A stretch of DNA of 64,000 nt from Aradus depressus (lineage: Eukaryota > Arthropoda > Insecta > Hemiptera > Aradidae): contig OY759216.1 in assembly GCA_963662175.1 (NCBI GenBank), forward strand, positions 46,579,087 through 46,643,086. Reading direction: 5' to 3'. The first letter of the stretch is position 1; each line of letters opens with the position of its first letter. The notes beneath the pieces were generated by a model. That model saw only the letters and a list, made by a program, of their open reading frames with translations, had not been told where the DNA came from and ran no database searches. Made by a program: the position numbers and the translations under genes. Shown here piece by piece: positions 46,101-55,325 of the stretch.

Positions 46101-49100
46101 ACTTTTTAGGTTTTTAAAATTCCTTTTGATGCGAGCTTTCCTCTGATTTGCGTTTTCTATAATTCCGCGCATATTTACGATTCATATGAGACGACATATT
46201 TAATTTTTTTTTCCAATTTTCAATTTAATACAGATTTTTACATATATTTCGGCGAATATTTTTGTTGTTTCACTTTGAGTCCTAGTAGTGCACCTCAAGC
46301 TCTTTACAATGACACCCGAATCAACGTCCTATCTAAACACATTATCACGCTACACTAATTTCTAATTTTACACAAGGCTAATCCGCAACAATCATCCGCC
46401 GGCGCTCACACTAGCCCGATAACGTCACAGCCAAAACAAATACTGTACAACAAACACGTACAGACATGATCTATCCATTGTGACCTCAACCGTTGTTATC
46501 GCATTATTAGTCTCGTAGTTATTACCGATTGAAATATGACGGTATTTTGTAACACAAGAAACTTTGACCGGCTATCATTGTGCTTAACGAGCGAATAGAC
46601 GTTTTCACGTCAATACGAAGTTTGATATTTTGGTTGAAATATGTTAGCCATTTCCCCGTGATGATGGGACATCAGACACGAAAGTTAAAAATCCCTTGTG
46701 TGGTCTTGGCATAACCTGGAATGGATAAAACCCAAATAGTTTTCAAAATACTCAATGAACAGACTCCTTACAGTTTTTTAGATAAAAATAATTGTAATAA
46801 ATGTACTGCTTTTTCCAGGAGAAATTGAAGTTCCTACATATGTTGGACCACTATGTGATAGGACACATGGTAGCCATGTCTACTGCACTGGAGCTGGTCG
46901 GCTTTCTCTGGGTCTATGGCGTGGACACGCTTTGTAATGACTTTGAGTTTGTCCTCGGTTACAAACTATCCAAAATCTGGAACACCATATGGTTCATTAC
47001 ACCCATCTTCCTTGTTGTAAGTTCGTTTTTATTTTAATTCCAAAAACATATATAATTTAAACTCGAAGCTATAAAAATAAACCTACTATGCAAACATATG
47101 AGTGTATTGTATTTGATATTTTTCAGATAGTTGAAGTTAGTTCCTTGTTCCTGCTGCCTCTGAACGGTGAAGAGGTGGAGGACGACCGGTGGGTCTACCT
47201 GACCGGGTGGTTCCTTTACATGTTTCTCTGGCTCATTATCATCGTGGTAGGACTTTGGCAACTTTGTTCTCAGGTCGACTATAATCTCGCTCAGGTACTG
47301 AAAATTATATTTCCATTGTCATAATCCATTATGAATGAGTATCTAAGAAAAATTGAAAGTTAAAAAAAAAAAAAGCAAATGTGGAATGAGCGATACTCAT
47401 GAGAATTGATGTGTAAACATCTGAAACATCTGCGGTAGTTTCAAACATTTGCTGTCGTGGACGTTTGATTAAAATTTGTTTTATAATGTTAGAACAAGAA
47501 AAATAGTATGAGGAATTAAACTTTCAAATTTATTGTTCTTCAATTTATTTTATACATGAAATTCTTGGTTTGGAGTAAAGGGGTATATGTCAGTTTTTCT
47601 GTTTTCAGTTTTCAGAGAACTCCCATGTTTCTCAGTTGTCCCCCTTTTCACTTCCTTTTTTTTCAATGATGTCATAAGATTCTGACTTATTTCTCTTTAC
47701 CCCAACATAGAGATCACCTATCTAAAGCAAGTTATGACTTGCTTTAGATAGGTGTTACCCATTTTCACAAAAAATTGACATATACCCCTTTACCCAAACA
47801 GCACAGAATTATAGGTTTGTGATTGCTAAAATAAGATGTACAACTGTGATTGTAGTGTCTCCGTTGTTGAAATGCTTCGATTCGTATTCATTTGTAGATT
47901 TAAAAAAAAATAAGCTGTTCGGTATCTCCTGAAATGGGTAAAAACATTATATTATTTGTTGTGACAATATGACAACAAATATATTATTTATTAATTAAAA
48001 CCTAACCTAACCTATTATTTATTGATCGATATTTTCAGCAGTTATTATTATTATATATTAATAACAATATCATATAATATATTGAAATATTATGTATTAT
48101 ATTTTTTTAGATTTAGACTGTTTTCTTATTTTCTTTCCCCCATCTGCACCCAATCTGCAGCGTATCTCTCCCCCTACAAAATTCAGATACATAAATTAGC
48201 CAATCCACTGGATTCGCATCATCTTCAACATCACCTGAAAATATCGTGGATATACATCAAAACGGTCTTCTAGGCCGAATCCAATATCTTAACGAGTCCC
48301 CTCTCCCCTTAAAATATTTGGGTAGACTAAGTAGCCAATTCTTTTCCCCGGAATTGTCATATATTAAGCTTACATTAAGAAATTTGTTTTAGCCTTTTTA
48401 TAATGTATGTTTAAATCCATTTTCTTTGTTCTACTTTAGAAGTTGCACAGTTCGCTGAAGCCGACCCGGAACTGGGGCCCCGTAGACCCTCTATATCGGC
48501 ATGGTTGGGTCCAATGGCGGGACTCCTACCAGAGCACCGGAGAGAGGGACTTTACACTGAAGAGGAGAGGCACGAGAGACTACACACATTCCATCAAATC
48601 TGAACAGAGGTGAGAATACTTCGGGGAAAAATAATATATATTCCTCATGTGATTAAGTTCTTTTATAGAGATAGATACATTTCGTATAAGTGAACACTTC
48701 ACAGACGAAAAAATTAACAGTGTATAAAAGCAATGATGGTTAGAAGCGACATTATGTTAGGGGAAGTCGAGGTTCTGTCGTGTTATGATGAAAACTCTGA
48801 ACTTGGCCTACGTTTTAAAAACTGTTTTTTTTTTTGCTTCTTCAGGGCCTAACAGAGTATAACAAACAAATTAATTATGCATTTTGAACAATGCAATAAC
48901 ACAAAAAAAAATCAATTAAAAATACAAAAATTTGAAAATGTATGTTTCTGTTGTTATTGTAGTGACCAAAATGTATAATTGTTTGTGGACATTGGTCGAA
49001 CTCTGAGTTTCCTTCTTTACACGACAGAACCTCGATTTACCTCAACATTCGTCTACAAAAGATTATTAGCCTTACATACCAATCTTATTTTTCAATTATT

Positions 49101-50015
49101 GGTTTGACAACTGCATGGAACTAGTTAATATGTTTTCACAAATGGTGGAATAACTCAAACCATGTGAACATCATATATACCTGAACCATATGTTCAGATT
49201 TTCCCAAAATTTGTCTGCCTAAAGACCGTTTTGATATATATTGTTTGTTCAGCATTACACGATCGTCAAATTTTGTTATGAATATTATAAGACCTTTTTA
49301 TTCTTAGTATATTACCTTTTTATCTTCTTTATCTATTTTAGTATATTATTATCTTCTTTTCTTTGTGTATATTTTTTTTTTAATTTGGCTACATATTTGT
49401 ACTCAGTTGAAGTGAATTCACAAGTCCAACAAAACGTTAATAAAGGTTTACATCTATATTGTTGTCCATAATTTTTAGCTATGAATAAAACCTGCAAAGG
49501 ACTTATGTATTTAAATATGGAACTACAAGATATCTTGTGCCCACCAACAAACAGAAGGCTTAAGGCTCGAATAAAGCTTTTTAGTTAGTTATTGTGACTC
49601 ATTACCGGGCTTTAACTACAAAGTTATATCGCCTACTATTCGAACGCTATTTCTTTCGTCGCTTTGTTGAACATGAGACCCACTCTACAGTGGGAGTCGA
49701 AATTTAAATTTCGCCTATTCAGATTTAGTAGTATCTGACATCACACAGGCTTTTTTTTATCTTTCAGATAAATAATCTTAGGCCTCACCGATTTTGAGTA
49801 CAGTAGACAAACATATTAACTCTGCGCTACCAGCGCCCCCTCCCCCTCCCCCCACCCAAATATGACAAATCTGAATTTTCATAAAAAATGTTTTTGTAAA
49901 TGTTTTTAGGTACAGCACAATGAGTCTGCCGCGACCAAATTCAGCGTATGTGGTACAACTGCCGGAAACATACTGGCAACAGACGCAAACTCCAACTAAG
50001 TCATCAGTATCATAG
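34023..50015 (+). CDS. SLC6-family (neurotransmitter:sodium symporter) transporter
   Basis: Thirteen exons with GT-AG borders join in consistent phase to 592 codons including the TAG at 50013-50015: 34023-34137, 37191-37322, 38750-38892, 40682-40722, 40834-40926, 42602-42761, 43448-43551, 44219-44438, 44983-45108, 46819-47016, 47127-47294, 48440-48609, 49910-50015. The start codon is not settled. The protein shows the 12-TM fold: GNILRLP in TM1, EIVLGQF after TM2, STHIGFGN in the unwound TM6, LAGFTSM in TM8, MLDHY and FLWVYGVD in TM10, and WGPVDPLYRHGW in the C-tail. Family members use Na+ to import amino acids, amines or osmolytes at the plasma membrane. The substrate here is unknown. It departs from the GNVWRFPY consensus, so I place it in a divergent or orphan insect group. 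It could be a bedraggled-like protein, but I cannot test this. Confidence 0.93.
34505..34850 (+). repeat. Foldback-flank fragment in SLC6 intron
   Basis: ACTTCTAAGTTGAGAAACACG, ATATTGTGGAAACT and TAAATAAAACAGACTTCC repeat the flank of the foldback at 11.87 kb. The 112-codon open frame across it has no domain that I recognise and is probably not a gene. Confidence 0.5.
35347..35550 (+). repeat. Perfect 17-bp minisatellite, 12 copies
   Basis: Unit AGAGCAGATGGGACTAT repeated exactly 12 times over 204 bp with no differences that I can see. It lies inside the first large SLC6 intron. Confidence 0.98.
35551..36009. other. Unassigned intron sequence
   Basis: Balanced composition (35560-35860), no recognised frame. 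Possibly a degraded retroelement. Confidence 0.35.
36010..36300 (+). repeat. Diverged relative of family A
   Basis: Starts ATAGTATGAGGAAGTATTGC, AATCGTGCGAAAAACCGAG, TTTTCACGTTTC, then TTGTGAGCGATC and CCCCCTTTCCTTCGGGGCC. This is the same word order as family A but clearly distinct in sequence. A hammerhead-like tail (CCTGAAGAAGC...AGCGAAAGC) follows at 36752-36782. Confidence 0.5.
37191..37322 (+). CDS. SLC6 exon: end of TM1 to TM2 and IL1
   Basis: Encodes LIYAGITILFGIPLAFLEIV, then LGQFCQQGTTKLW and VPLLKG. GIPL and LE..LGQ are family hallmarks. The donor G|GTTCGT is weak but the phase fits. Confidence 0.92.
37323..38749. other. SLC6 intron, no element recognised
   Basis: AT-rich with several short frames and none conserved. 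No SINE or family A copy. Confidence 0.5.
38750..38892 (+). CDS. SLC6 exon: TM3 and start of EL2
   Basis: Encodes GYVKVVCSFLLSVYYPVVMA then ISLFYSLWTLKGPVPFIEC. The TM3 tyrosine pair (YYPVV) matches the usual YYNVI/YYxVI segment, and Cys in FIEC is the likely first EL2 disulphide cysteine. Confidence 0.93.
39155..39480 (-). mobile_element. SINE-1 copy, full length
   Basis: The best full-length copy: TATGACTCATGCCCGGGC to ACTGAGCTACCGGCGCCCTC. It is antisense in an SLC6 intron. Head-to-head with the next copy, 30 bp apart. Confidence 0.92.
39509..39785 (+). mobile_element. SINE-1 copy, head-to-head neighbour
   Basis: GGCATCGGTAGCACAGAGG (A box), TCTTCGAAACCCGGTCGAG (B box), body shortened, ending CATGAGTCATAATAACTAAC. 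Confidence 0.85.
39821..40063 (-). mobile_element. SINE-1 copy
   Basis: GTTATTGTGACTCGTCCTCG to TCTGAGTGACCGGCGCTC. Much of the mid-body is deleted. It is the third copy within 910 bp. Confidence 0.82.
40682..40722 (+). CDS. SLC6 micro-exon: EL2
   Basis: A 41-bp exon encoding DEQTSIREDDSCL, acidic and carrying the second EL2 cysteine. Bordered by TTTACAG and GTAAGT. Phase fits both neighbours. Confidence 0.8.
40834..40926 (+). CDS. SLC6 exon: end of EL2 and TM4
   Basis: Encodes KTFLKPPDQDFMWFG and NVTLLFLLWAFVML. Acceptor TTTTTTCCAG, donor TG|GTAATT. Confidence 0.88.
41746..41801 (-). mobile_element. SINE-1 3'-end fragment
   Basis: TGTGACTCATGCCCGGGCTT to CATATTGCCTAC only. Confidence 0.75.
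41868..42095 (-). mobile_element. SINE-1 copy, head lost
   Basis: GTTATTGTGACTCATGCCCG to CGAAGGATGGCATGCTAAA, ending at a T-run. Antisense in the intron. Confidence 0.82.
42172..42402. mobile_element. Foldback element in SLC6 intron
   Basis: Arms: GTCGAGGTTCTG...CAACGTTTCGGAAACTATT on the left; AATAGTTTCCGAAACGTTGA...AGAACCTCGAC on the right. The centre has TTCTTCAGGGCCTTA, so the - strand reads CCTGAAGAA...CCGAAACGT, another hammerhead-like word pair. Same family as 48.77 kb. Confidence 0.75.
42602..42761 (+). CDS. SLC6 exon: IL2, TM5, EL3
   Basis: Encodes CRGAKSYRTAAVLLTVPLVG then ALLTEQIMQGTQALEALITF and SWDPVLRFD. G.KS..K/R is typical of the TM4-TM5 loop. Confidence 0.93.
43448..43551 (+). 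CDS. SLC6 exon: TM6
   Basis: Encodes TWYYAMVQFFFSTHIGFGN then ITTCAGNIYSKSSAFW. Ser replaces LeuT Thr254 conservatively at the Na1 site. The unwound segment has His where LeuT has Ser256. Confidence 0.93.
43851..43961 (-). mobile_element. SINE-1 3'-half fragment
   Basis: TTATTGTGGCTCATTTCCGG to GTTACTGTGGAATCC. Confidence 0.75.
44219..44438 (+). CDS. SLC6 exon: TM7, EL4, TM8 start
   Basis: Encodes AVGYILTNLAAGAGMTVLVY then EL4 and CLAYLMVILAGFTSM. The Thr-Ser of GFTS matches LeuT Thr354/Ser355 of the Na2 site, unlike the Asp-Ser of most animal amine and GABA carriers. Confidence 0.93.
44983..45108 (+). CDS. SLC6 exon: TM8 end to TM9
   Basis: Encodes AALIYTIVISISVETKNKW and SWLITGIICGVGFVSGIAIM. 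42 codons, phase 0 at both ends. Confidence 0.92.
45290..45756. other. Unassigned SLC6 intron sequence
   Basis: No repeat or coding frame recognised. Confidence 0.4.
45757..45961. mobile_element. Foldback element in SLC6 intron
   Basis: Arms share AATATTGTCTATT(T/C)CAC words with the foldbacks at 11.87 and 57.64 kb. The left arm is TTTTTTAAGATATTGTCTAT... and the right arm ends GACAATATTTTAAAAAACA. The centre, GGTATTTGCTACC...GGTGGTAGCAATATCG, forms a second inner stem. Confidence 0.7.
45962..46200 (-). pseudogene. Possible 5' end of a transposon ORF
   Basis: On the - strand a basic frame starts at about 46196 (MSSHMNRKYARNYRKRKSEE), stops after 22 codons, and continues in a second frame (MRGIIENANQRKARIKRN...). 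The basic N-terminus is like those of various transposon proteins, but I cannot name a family. 46230-46600 upstream is richer in CG and might be its leader. Confidence 0.25.
46819..47016 (+). CDS. SLC6 exon: TM10 and TM11 start
   Basis: Encodes EKLKFLHMLDHYVIGHMVA, then LELVGFLWVYGVDTLCND and LSKIWNTIWFITPIFLV. The Asp of MLDHY corresponds to the extracellular gate Asp of the family. VYG is invariant. Confidence 0.94.
47127..47294 (+). CDS. SLC6 exon: TM11-TM12
   Basis: Encodes IVEVSSLFLLPLNGEEVEDD then WVYLTGWFLYMFLWLIIIVV. 56 codons, phase 0. Confidence 0.92.
47575..47793. mobile_element. 219-bp MITE with nested perfect hairpin
   Basis: Ends GTAAAGGGGTATATGTCA and its inverse. In the centre a perfect 18-bp hairpin (47715-47732/47737-47754, CACCTATCTAAAGCAAGT) has a TATG loop. 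The target duplication is unclear. Lies in an SLC6 intron. Confidence 0.75.
48440..48609 (+). CDS. SLC6 exon: C-terminal tail
   Basis: Encodes LHSSLKPTRNWGPVDPLYRH then GWVQWRDSYQSTGERDF. L.PT..WGP is the conserved start of the cytoplasmic tail in the family. Confidence 0.93.
48766..49035. mobile_element. Foldback element, second copy in SLC6 introns
   Basis: GTCGAGGTTCTGTCGTG on the left and CACGACAGAACCTCGATTT on the right, with CTTCTTCAGGGCCTA inside. It is the same family as 42.17 kb, but with a different length of centre. Confidence 0.75.
49582..49840 (-). mobile_element. SINE-1 copy
   Basis: TAGTTATTGTGACTCATTACC to TGCGCTACCAGCGCCCCC. Mid-body deleted. It lies in the last intron, 70 bp before the final exon. 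Confidence 0.82.
49910..50015 (+). CDS. SLC6 terminal exon
   Basis: Encodes YSTMSLPRPNSAYVVQLPE, ending TPTKSSVS and TAG (50013-50015). The last residues could be a class I PDZ-type end (S-V-S only loosely), so no claim is made. Confidence 0.88.
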
Positions 50016-50640
50016 TCCAATCTAGAATTTATGTATATTAAACCATAATATGTACATAAGATGTAAACATGTATTGTAATTTGAATATTTTATTATACCG
50101 TTGTACATATATAAAAAAAAAAATAATAATAACAATGCCTCAATAAGTGGGCCATTATATATTGTAAAAATATATTCAAAGTACAATTTTAATATATACG
50201 AACAATTGTAAGCTCAAATATTTTTGTATAAGCATATAGTGAAGATTTAAAAGGATATATTCTAAAAAAAGTATGAGAACTATGTCGATTTCGAGCTATA
50301 TGGGATCAGACAAGCGATTGTTTATCCCCCTTATGTATATGATTTGTATATTTCAATTAGAAAATATTCAGTTTTTTTATTATTATCACAAGTGACCAAG
50401 AAAGTTGAAAGTACAGTGAAGAGCCATGTGGGTCATAATGATGTTATTTTCTGTTTCACCATATATTTCTATGATCCAATGTCAATAATTTTAATCCTTT
50501 ACCAATTTAACTGTGAATGTTTTGCTAACCTTGTGCTAAGGCAAAAATGTCTTCCTAGATGATCCACAACTCTAATGGTTTTTCAGCTGTGTTTATTATT
50601 TAGATCGCTGGTTTTCTTCTGGTCGAACCTTCCAGACAAT
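50016..50640 (+). other. SLC6 3' untranslated region (probable)
   Basis: AT-rich. No single clear AATAAA signal close to the stop, so the poly(A) site is not assigned. Confidence 0.4.
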
Positions 50641-50754
50641 ATATAATATTTTTGGCCTATATAAGGACATTCTGAATTTAGATATATAATATATTTATTA
50701 CAGTATCACTTCTCCCATTTATTATTATTTTTCTTTTTAAAAAATAGCAATTAC

Positions 50755-50790
50755 AGAAGTTTCGGGAAGTACTCTCATCATCAGTATCTA
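50755..50790 (-). ncRNA. Hammerhead-like core
   Basis: - strand: CTGATGATGAGAGTACTTCC then CGAAACTTCTGT. Same CTGATGA-T-stem-GAA order as the 30.6/31.3 kb cores. The stem is weak. Confidence 0.3.
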
Positions 50791-51264
50791 TAATTTTTCT
50801 GTTCTTAATGTTAACAATCCTTTTGTCGATCAGAATCTTGTCTCTATATTCAGTTTTGCCTTGGTGTTCGAATCAATAAATATGTTCTATAAAAACAAAA
50901 TTCTGTTTGACAGAAGGAATAGTTAACATAAAGAACATATAAATTAGAGATACTGACGATATCCTTCCCGAAAAGTCTTTAATTGGATTTTTTTTTTTTA
51001 AGGAAAGAAGTGATGCTGTGATAAGATATATATTATATAATAATTAATATAATATTATATTAAATATATATATATATGACTTCAAAATGATATTCATTCC
51101 TCAATCTTATCTTCATTCTGTGAGGCTACTTCACAAAATAAATTTTAATTACTTAAAAATCCCTAAAAAAGAATTAGTAAAAAAAAAAGTTTAAATTTAC
51201 AATAGAAAATACTTGGCTGATGAAGTCAGAAATGATTATTTCGCTGGTTATAAAATAAAAATTT

Positions 51265-51480
51265 AGTCTGACCACCCACAGATATTGTTATTATATGCTA
51301 GCCGGCTTTCGAGGTTATTCTCATCATCAGGTAGTCTGATAAAAACATTTTTAAAAACATAATTTAAAAAGTAAATGAATAAATAAAATAAAACTATTCA
51401 AAAATTAACAATTTAAAGTTACATGGATGGATACGTTATTCCTGTTCCTCGTCTGAGTCACACCAATCTGTGAGAAAATA
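51265..51480 (-). repeat. Single arm of the hammerhead-bearing inverted repeat
   Basis: GCTAGCCGGCTTTCGAGG, CTCATCATCAGGTAGTCTG, TTAACAATTTAAA and GTTATTCCTGTTCCTCGTC parallel the arms at 30.5/31.1 kb with about 80 percent identity by eye. Helix II keeps GAG/CTC. Confidence 0.8.
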
Positions 51481-52776
51481 CTTAGTTTTTTTATTTTTGA
51501 TAGAGATAGATTTCTTAATATATGTGCAATTTATCACTTGTAGTCATCCAAAAATAAATAATATATTAGTTACTAATAAATGCCGAAATGATAAAAAATA
51601 AAGCTGTATTTTTATCAATATTTATTTTGATTGAATGCAATGTAAATTATGAAGGATCATTTCTCAAAGAGAGCCCCTTTCCTCAGGTTATATCGTTCAC
51701 TGTCTCAGCCACATTCATATTAAGAAAAAAGATTAACTCAAAGATATTTTCTTTTTTTCTGTCGAGAGAGAGTTCTTTCGTTTTGGCATTAATAGCCATA
51801 GTGAACTTAATTTTGAAGGGAAAAATGAATTTGGATGATAAAATAACCGTTACTGTTGTCGCGCACTTTGAAATAACCTAACCCCCTTTTCATCATGAGT
51901 AAAATCATCTATTTATACCATTCATATTCTGTTTCATCCGATGCTGGGGGAAACTAAGAAAGCGACATTTTTTCTGTGGTATGACAAACGAATTGGGTAT
52001 CTTCATGAAAAAATGCATTTAATGGTTAAGTAGCATGAAGAATAATAGTGAATTGAATAATTAAATATGAAAATGATATTAATTTAGTATTGACATTAAA
52101 AAAATGGTCCTTTCATTGTCTTCCTCGCCCAGGAGAAAACAGTTGTATTCGTAAGGCCAATTTATATTATTTTATTTTTTACGTTTGTTGTAATGGAAAA
52201 TATAAGACTGTATCTTTATTTTAATAACTTCTATTGTTTTTTAAGCGAATAGATAATTGTATGATGTAGTTGTTTTTATACATAAGAATTATTTTCTTTT
52301 TAATATTTCTCAAAGTTATGTATGTACTTACTTGAGTACCATAATTTTACTAATTCAGACTAAGATTTTAATTTTTTTTAAGAAGAAAAATTGACGATAG
52401 GCCTGTCTTAATTTGGAACTTGCAGAGCGACAATGTTTTGTCATTTGTCTCAGGAGAAATAAATGGGGCTTAACCGAATGTTACAATGTCAAGTTTCAGT
52501 TCAACAAAGTCATCATCGGTTGCGTTAGTTATGTTTTGTCTTCGTGTTGAAATACTGACGACAATCGGAAAACGTTTTGAATTTTCGAACTCGATGTTGG
52601 AACTGAATTTCCGAACACTAGTGAGAGAGCGGTTATACATCTGACGTGCATTTCTGAACGCATCCTAAGTTGATTTTAGTATCGTAACAGGAGTGTATCC
52701 GTGTAATATATTTCAACGATATTTTTACGATAACAATATTTACATAAGAATTAATATATTCCGCCACCCTCAGTAT
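51480..52776. other. Unassigned intergenic sequence
   Basis: A 97-codon frame (51588-51881) has no recognised domain. Near 52550, CTGACGACAATCGGAAAACG is a minimal hammerhead-like word. No gene supported. Confidence 0.35.
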
Positions 52777-52848
52777 TCCGGTATGGTCTAGTGGCTAGGA
52801 TACCTGGCTCTCACCCAGGAGGCTCGGGTTCGATTCCCGGTACCGGAA
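52777..52848 (+). tRNA. tRNA-Glu (anticodon CTC)
   Basis: A full 72-nt cloverleaf: acceptor TCCGGTA pairs with TACCGGA plus discriminator A. The anticodon arm is CCTGG-CTCTCAC-CCAGG with anticodon CTC (52810-52812), which reads GAG. The A box (TGGTCTAGTGGCT) and B box (GGTTCGATTCC) are perfect. No intron and no encoded CCA. A T-run at 52854-52861 is the RNA polymerase III terminator. Isolated from other tRNA genes in this window. Confidence 0.98.
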
Positions 52849-52853
52849 TTCAC

Positions 52854-52861
52854 TTTTTTTT
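52854..52861 (+). terminator. RNA polymerase III T-run terminator of tRNA-Glu
   Basis: Eight Ts starting 6 bp after the tRNA 3' end. Confidence 0.85.
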
Positions 52862-54354
52862 CGATCTGCGAAGAAAGCTCAGGTGGTTATTTTTTTTTTT
52901 TTTGTTGTACAAAACTTGTCTATGTATTTTTGTAGATACTTCTTAGCTAGTTGATTTTTTTTTTGTTATTTGTCCGTCGTATGCCCTACAGGGCCGCCGG
53001 GTCAATATTAGTTAAAATCTTATCTGAATTATATGTAAGTATTAAAATTCATCACAAATTGTTACCTGCTGTGTAAATATTTTAAATTATTTTTATATAA
53101 TTTGTGAAATTTAAATATAATAAAATGTATTTCTACTCTTAGTATTTTTGTCCATGTAACCTTTGATAACTACTATATTTTTTGTATAATGAATAATGTT
53201 AATACAGTTCTCAGGAGTACCTCCACACTGTCTGAATATGAGGTGGCCTCGAGACCTGAGTGAAGTTCATACGTTTTACTTGAGCGTCAGCTACGGCTGA
53301 ATTCTCTCATAGCGTGACATACGACATACATATACTTATAGCTATCATTTTTGCTCATTATATATATAGACCGCATATTAAACTATCCTAAAACAGGCGG
53401 TGATGGCGTCACAGGAATTAAACAGAGAACTGGATTCTGAACAAAATGGTTCCTATAAGATAAGTAAATTGGATATTAAGTTAATGCCACCCTGATTGTG
53501 GGATTACGTTTAAAGCGAATTTGTTATAAGCAACTGTATTGAAATTAACACGGAAAATCCTCTTAGAAAGGCTATCTCTCAAAATTACCTTCTAAAATGT
53601 AGGCAGTGGTTGATTGGAGAATAATTTTAGCGCTTAATAGGTCTCTAGGACTTTTAACTAATGAAATTAAACAAGTTAGAGTGAGTGTAAGGGTATCATT
53701 GACTTGCCAATGTTTTATTTCTTATGAACACCATTTTTAAAGGATAAGAAAATTGTGTTTCTTACGCTTCTCTGGGATGTTCCTTTTTTGAAAATATCTC
53801 TGACTATTTCCACGTCCCTTCCTCGACGTGGAAATGTCCCGAAATATTGTCAAAAAAGAAGACACCTCTGGAAAAAATCAACACCATAGAATTGAAAATT
53901 TGTTAGTTTTTCTTGGACCTTTAGATGAGACATTTATCAAAACACAGCAGTATAAATTATAATTTATTTGAAGAGATTTTTTGAAATGTTGTAAAATGTA
54001 CTTAGGCCCCGAAGTAATGTGGTCTTACTTTTCGTCCGAAGTCGGCCAAAGTCTTGTCAGATCTAATCTAAGTTAGTACATGTCATACATAGTACATCTT
54101 CATTTCAATAATTTTTTTTGGCATGGTCGATGCATATAGGCATGGTTGCTTTTCAAATTTCTAGTTCATACGTCGAATTATTTCAGCGTTAGAGCGCCCA
54201 CTTACAATCACATAAAGACAGATTTACATTGTCGCGAAAATGGTCAAAACGTGTCAAGAGGTCTCTTGAAACGTGAAAATTTCATGAAAACGCATTCTCG
54301 GATTTTTGCTCGTTTACAATCATACCTTATACTAAATGTATATATAATAAGAGA
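52862..54354. other. Unassigned intergenic sequence
   Basis: 53830-53860 has a short inverted repeat around CTTCCTCGACGTGGAAATG. No gene, SINE or family A copy recognised. Confidence 0.4.
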
Positions 54355-54797
54355 GTAAAAGTCGTCAATAAATCACCGGCAATGTACTTCTCTAGAATTA
54401 ATCTATTAACTTTTCGCTCTCCCTCCAAACCAATCGACTGCGCTAATATTCAATAGTTGACTTACATAGGGGCTCCTAAAACCTCATACTAAATGTTATG
54501 TCGATAAATTCATTACATCGGCAGTTATTACAGTGTTAGAATTGAGCTCCCTCCTTCCCGTTGGTCGATTTGACTGAAAATCAATAGGTGTTGTCGAAGA
54601 GGGTTCTGGATTCACATATAAAATTTCGTGTCGATACATTAATTCTATCGGAAGTTATTGTGTTGATAGGCACACACACATCATATTTGGAATCTGGAGG
54701 GAGATTGGAGAACATGAAATTCCCTTGACAACTACGCATAGCATTTTTGGCCGATTACATAACTTACCTTATACTTCGTATAGCTGGGAAGTAAAGG
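54355..54797 (-). repeat. Family A repeat, complete reference copy
   Basis: Complete inverted copy of about 440 bp, from AAAGTCGTCAATAAATCACC (right end with hairpin) through two full modules to ACTTCGTATAGCTGGGAAG. AGTAAA borders both ends, a possible short target duplication. It is the only family A copy outside the first 33 kb, apart from the diverged relative at 36 kb. Confidence 0.9.
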
Positions 54798-54837
54798 TAA
54801 CAGTACAATTTAAAAAATATATATGTATAAGAATACC

Positions 54838-54843
54838 TTTATT
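54838..54843 (-). promoter_or_regulatory. MCAT polyadenylation signal
   Basis: AATAAA on the - strand, 87 bp past the stop codon, directly upstream of the family A copy. Confidence 0.7.
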
Positions 54844-54929
54844 TTTCTGGTTAAAGAAAACAAACTAAAACATATTATATACATGAAATATACAAATTTT
54901 TACAAAGGGATGATGTACAAGGGATGTGA

Positions 54930-55325
54930 TTAACATCTGACATTGTAACAGTCCTCATGAGCCTTAGCGTTGACCATCTTAAGTATAGTGGAGAGTGTGT
55001 TGCCTGGACCACACTCATAGGTGCGGGGGTAAGGCATATCTGGAGGCCGCTCGTACAAGATATGAAGAGTCTGTTCCCATTTGACAGGAGCCACCATCTG
55101 ACGGACCAGACGCCGCTTCACATGGTCAACACTCGTGTAGTACTTCCCATCTACGTTGGAGTGTATCGCTAACACAGGATCTCGGAGAGGCATCTTCAAG
55201 AAAGCCGCCCTGAACACTTCCAGAGCAGGAGTCATCAGTGGAGTGTGGAAGGCACCAGACACGGGTAGCCGTTTCAGCCTTTTCAACTTGAATTCTGATC
55301 TATTATCTTCTAAATATTTTATTGC
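54930..55325 (-). CDS. MCAT: MCAT exon 3
   Basis: Acceptor T-run then ACAG (55326-55338). Starts AIKYLEDNRSEFKLKRLKR, carries the catalytic His of SGAFHT, ends EDCYNVRC and TAA. Confidence 0.95.
   Translation of the reverse strand, partial: AIKYLEDNRSEFKLKRLKRLPVSGAFHTPLMTPALEVFRAAFLKMPLRDPVLAIHSNVDGKYYTSVDHVKRRLVRQMVAPVKWEQTLHILYERPPDMPYPRTYECGPGNTLSTILKMVNAKAHEDCYNVRC

Noticed and set aside
51588..51881. 97-codon open frame
   Set aside because: No domain, no splice or promoter context, very AT-rich. Length alone is not convincing.
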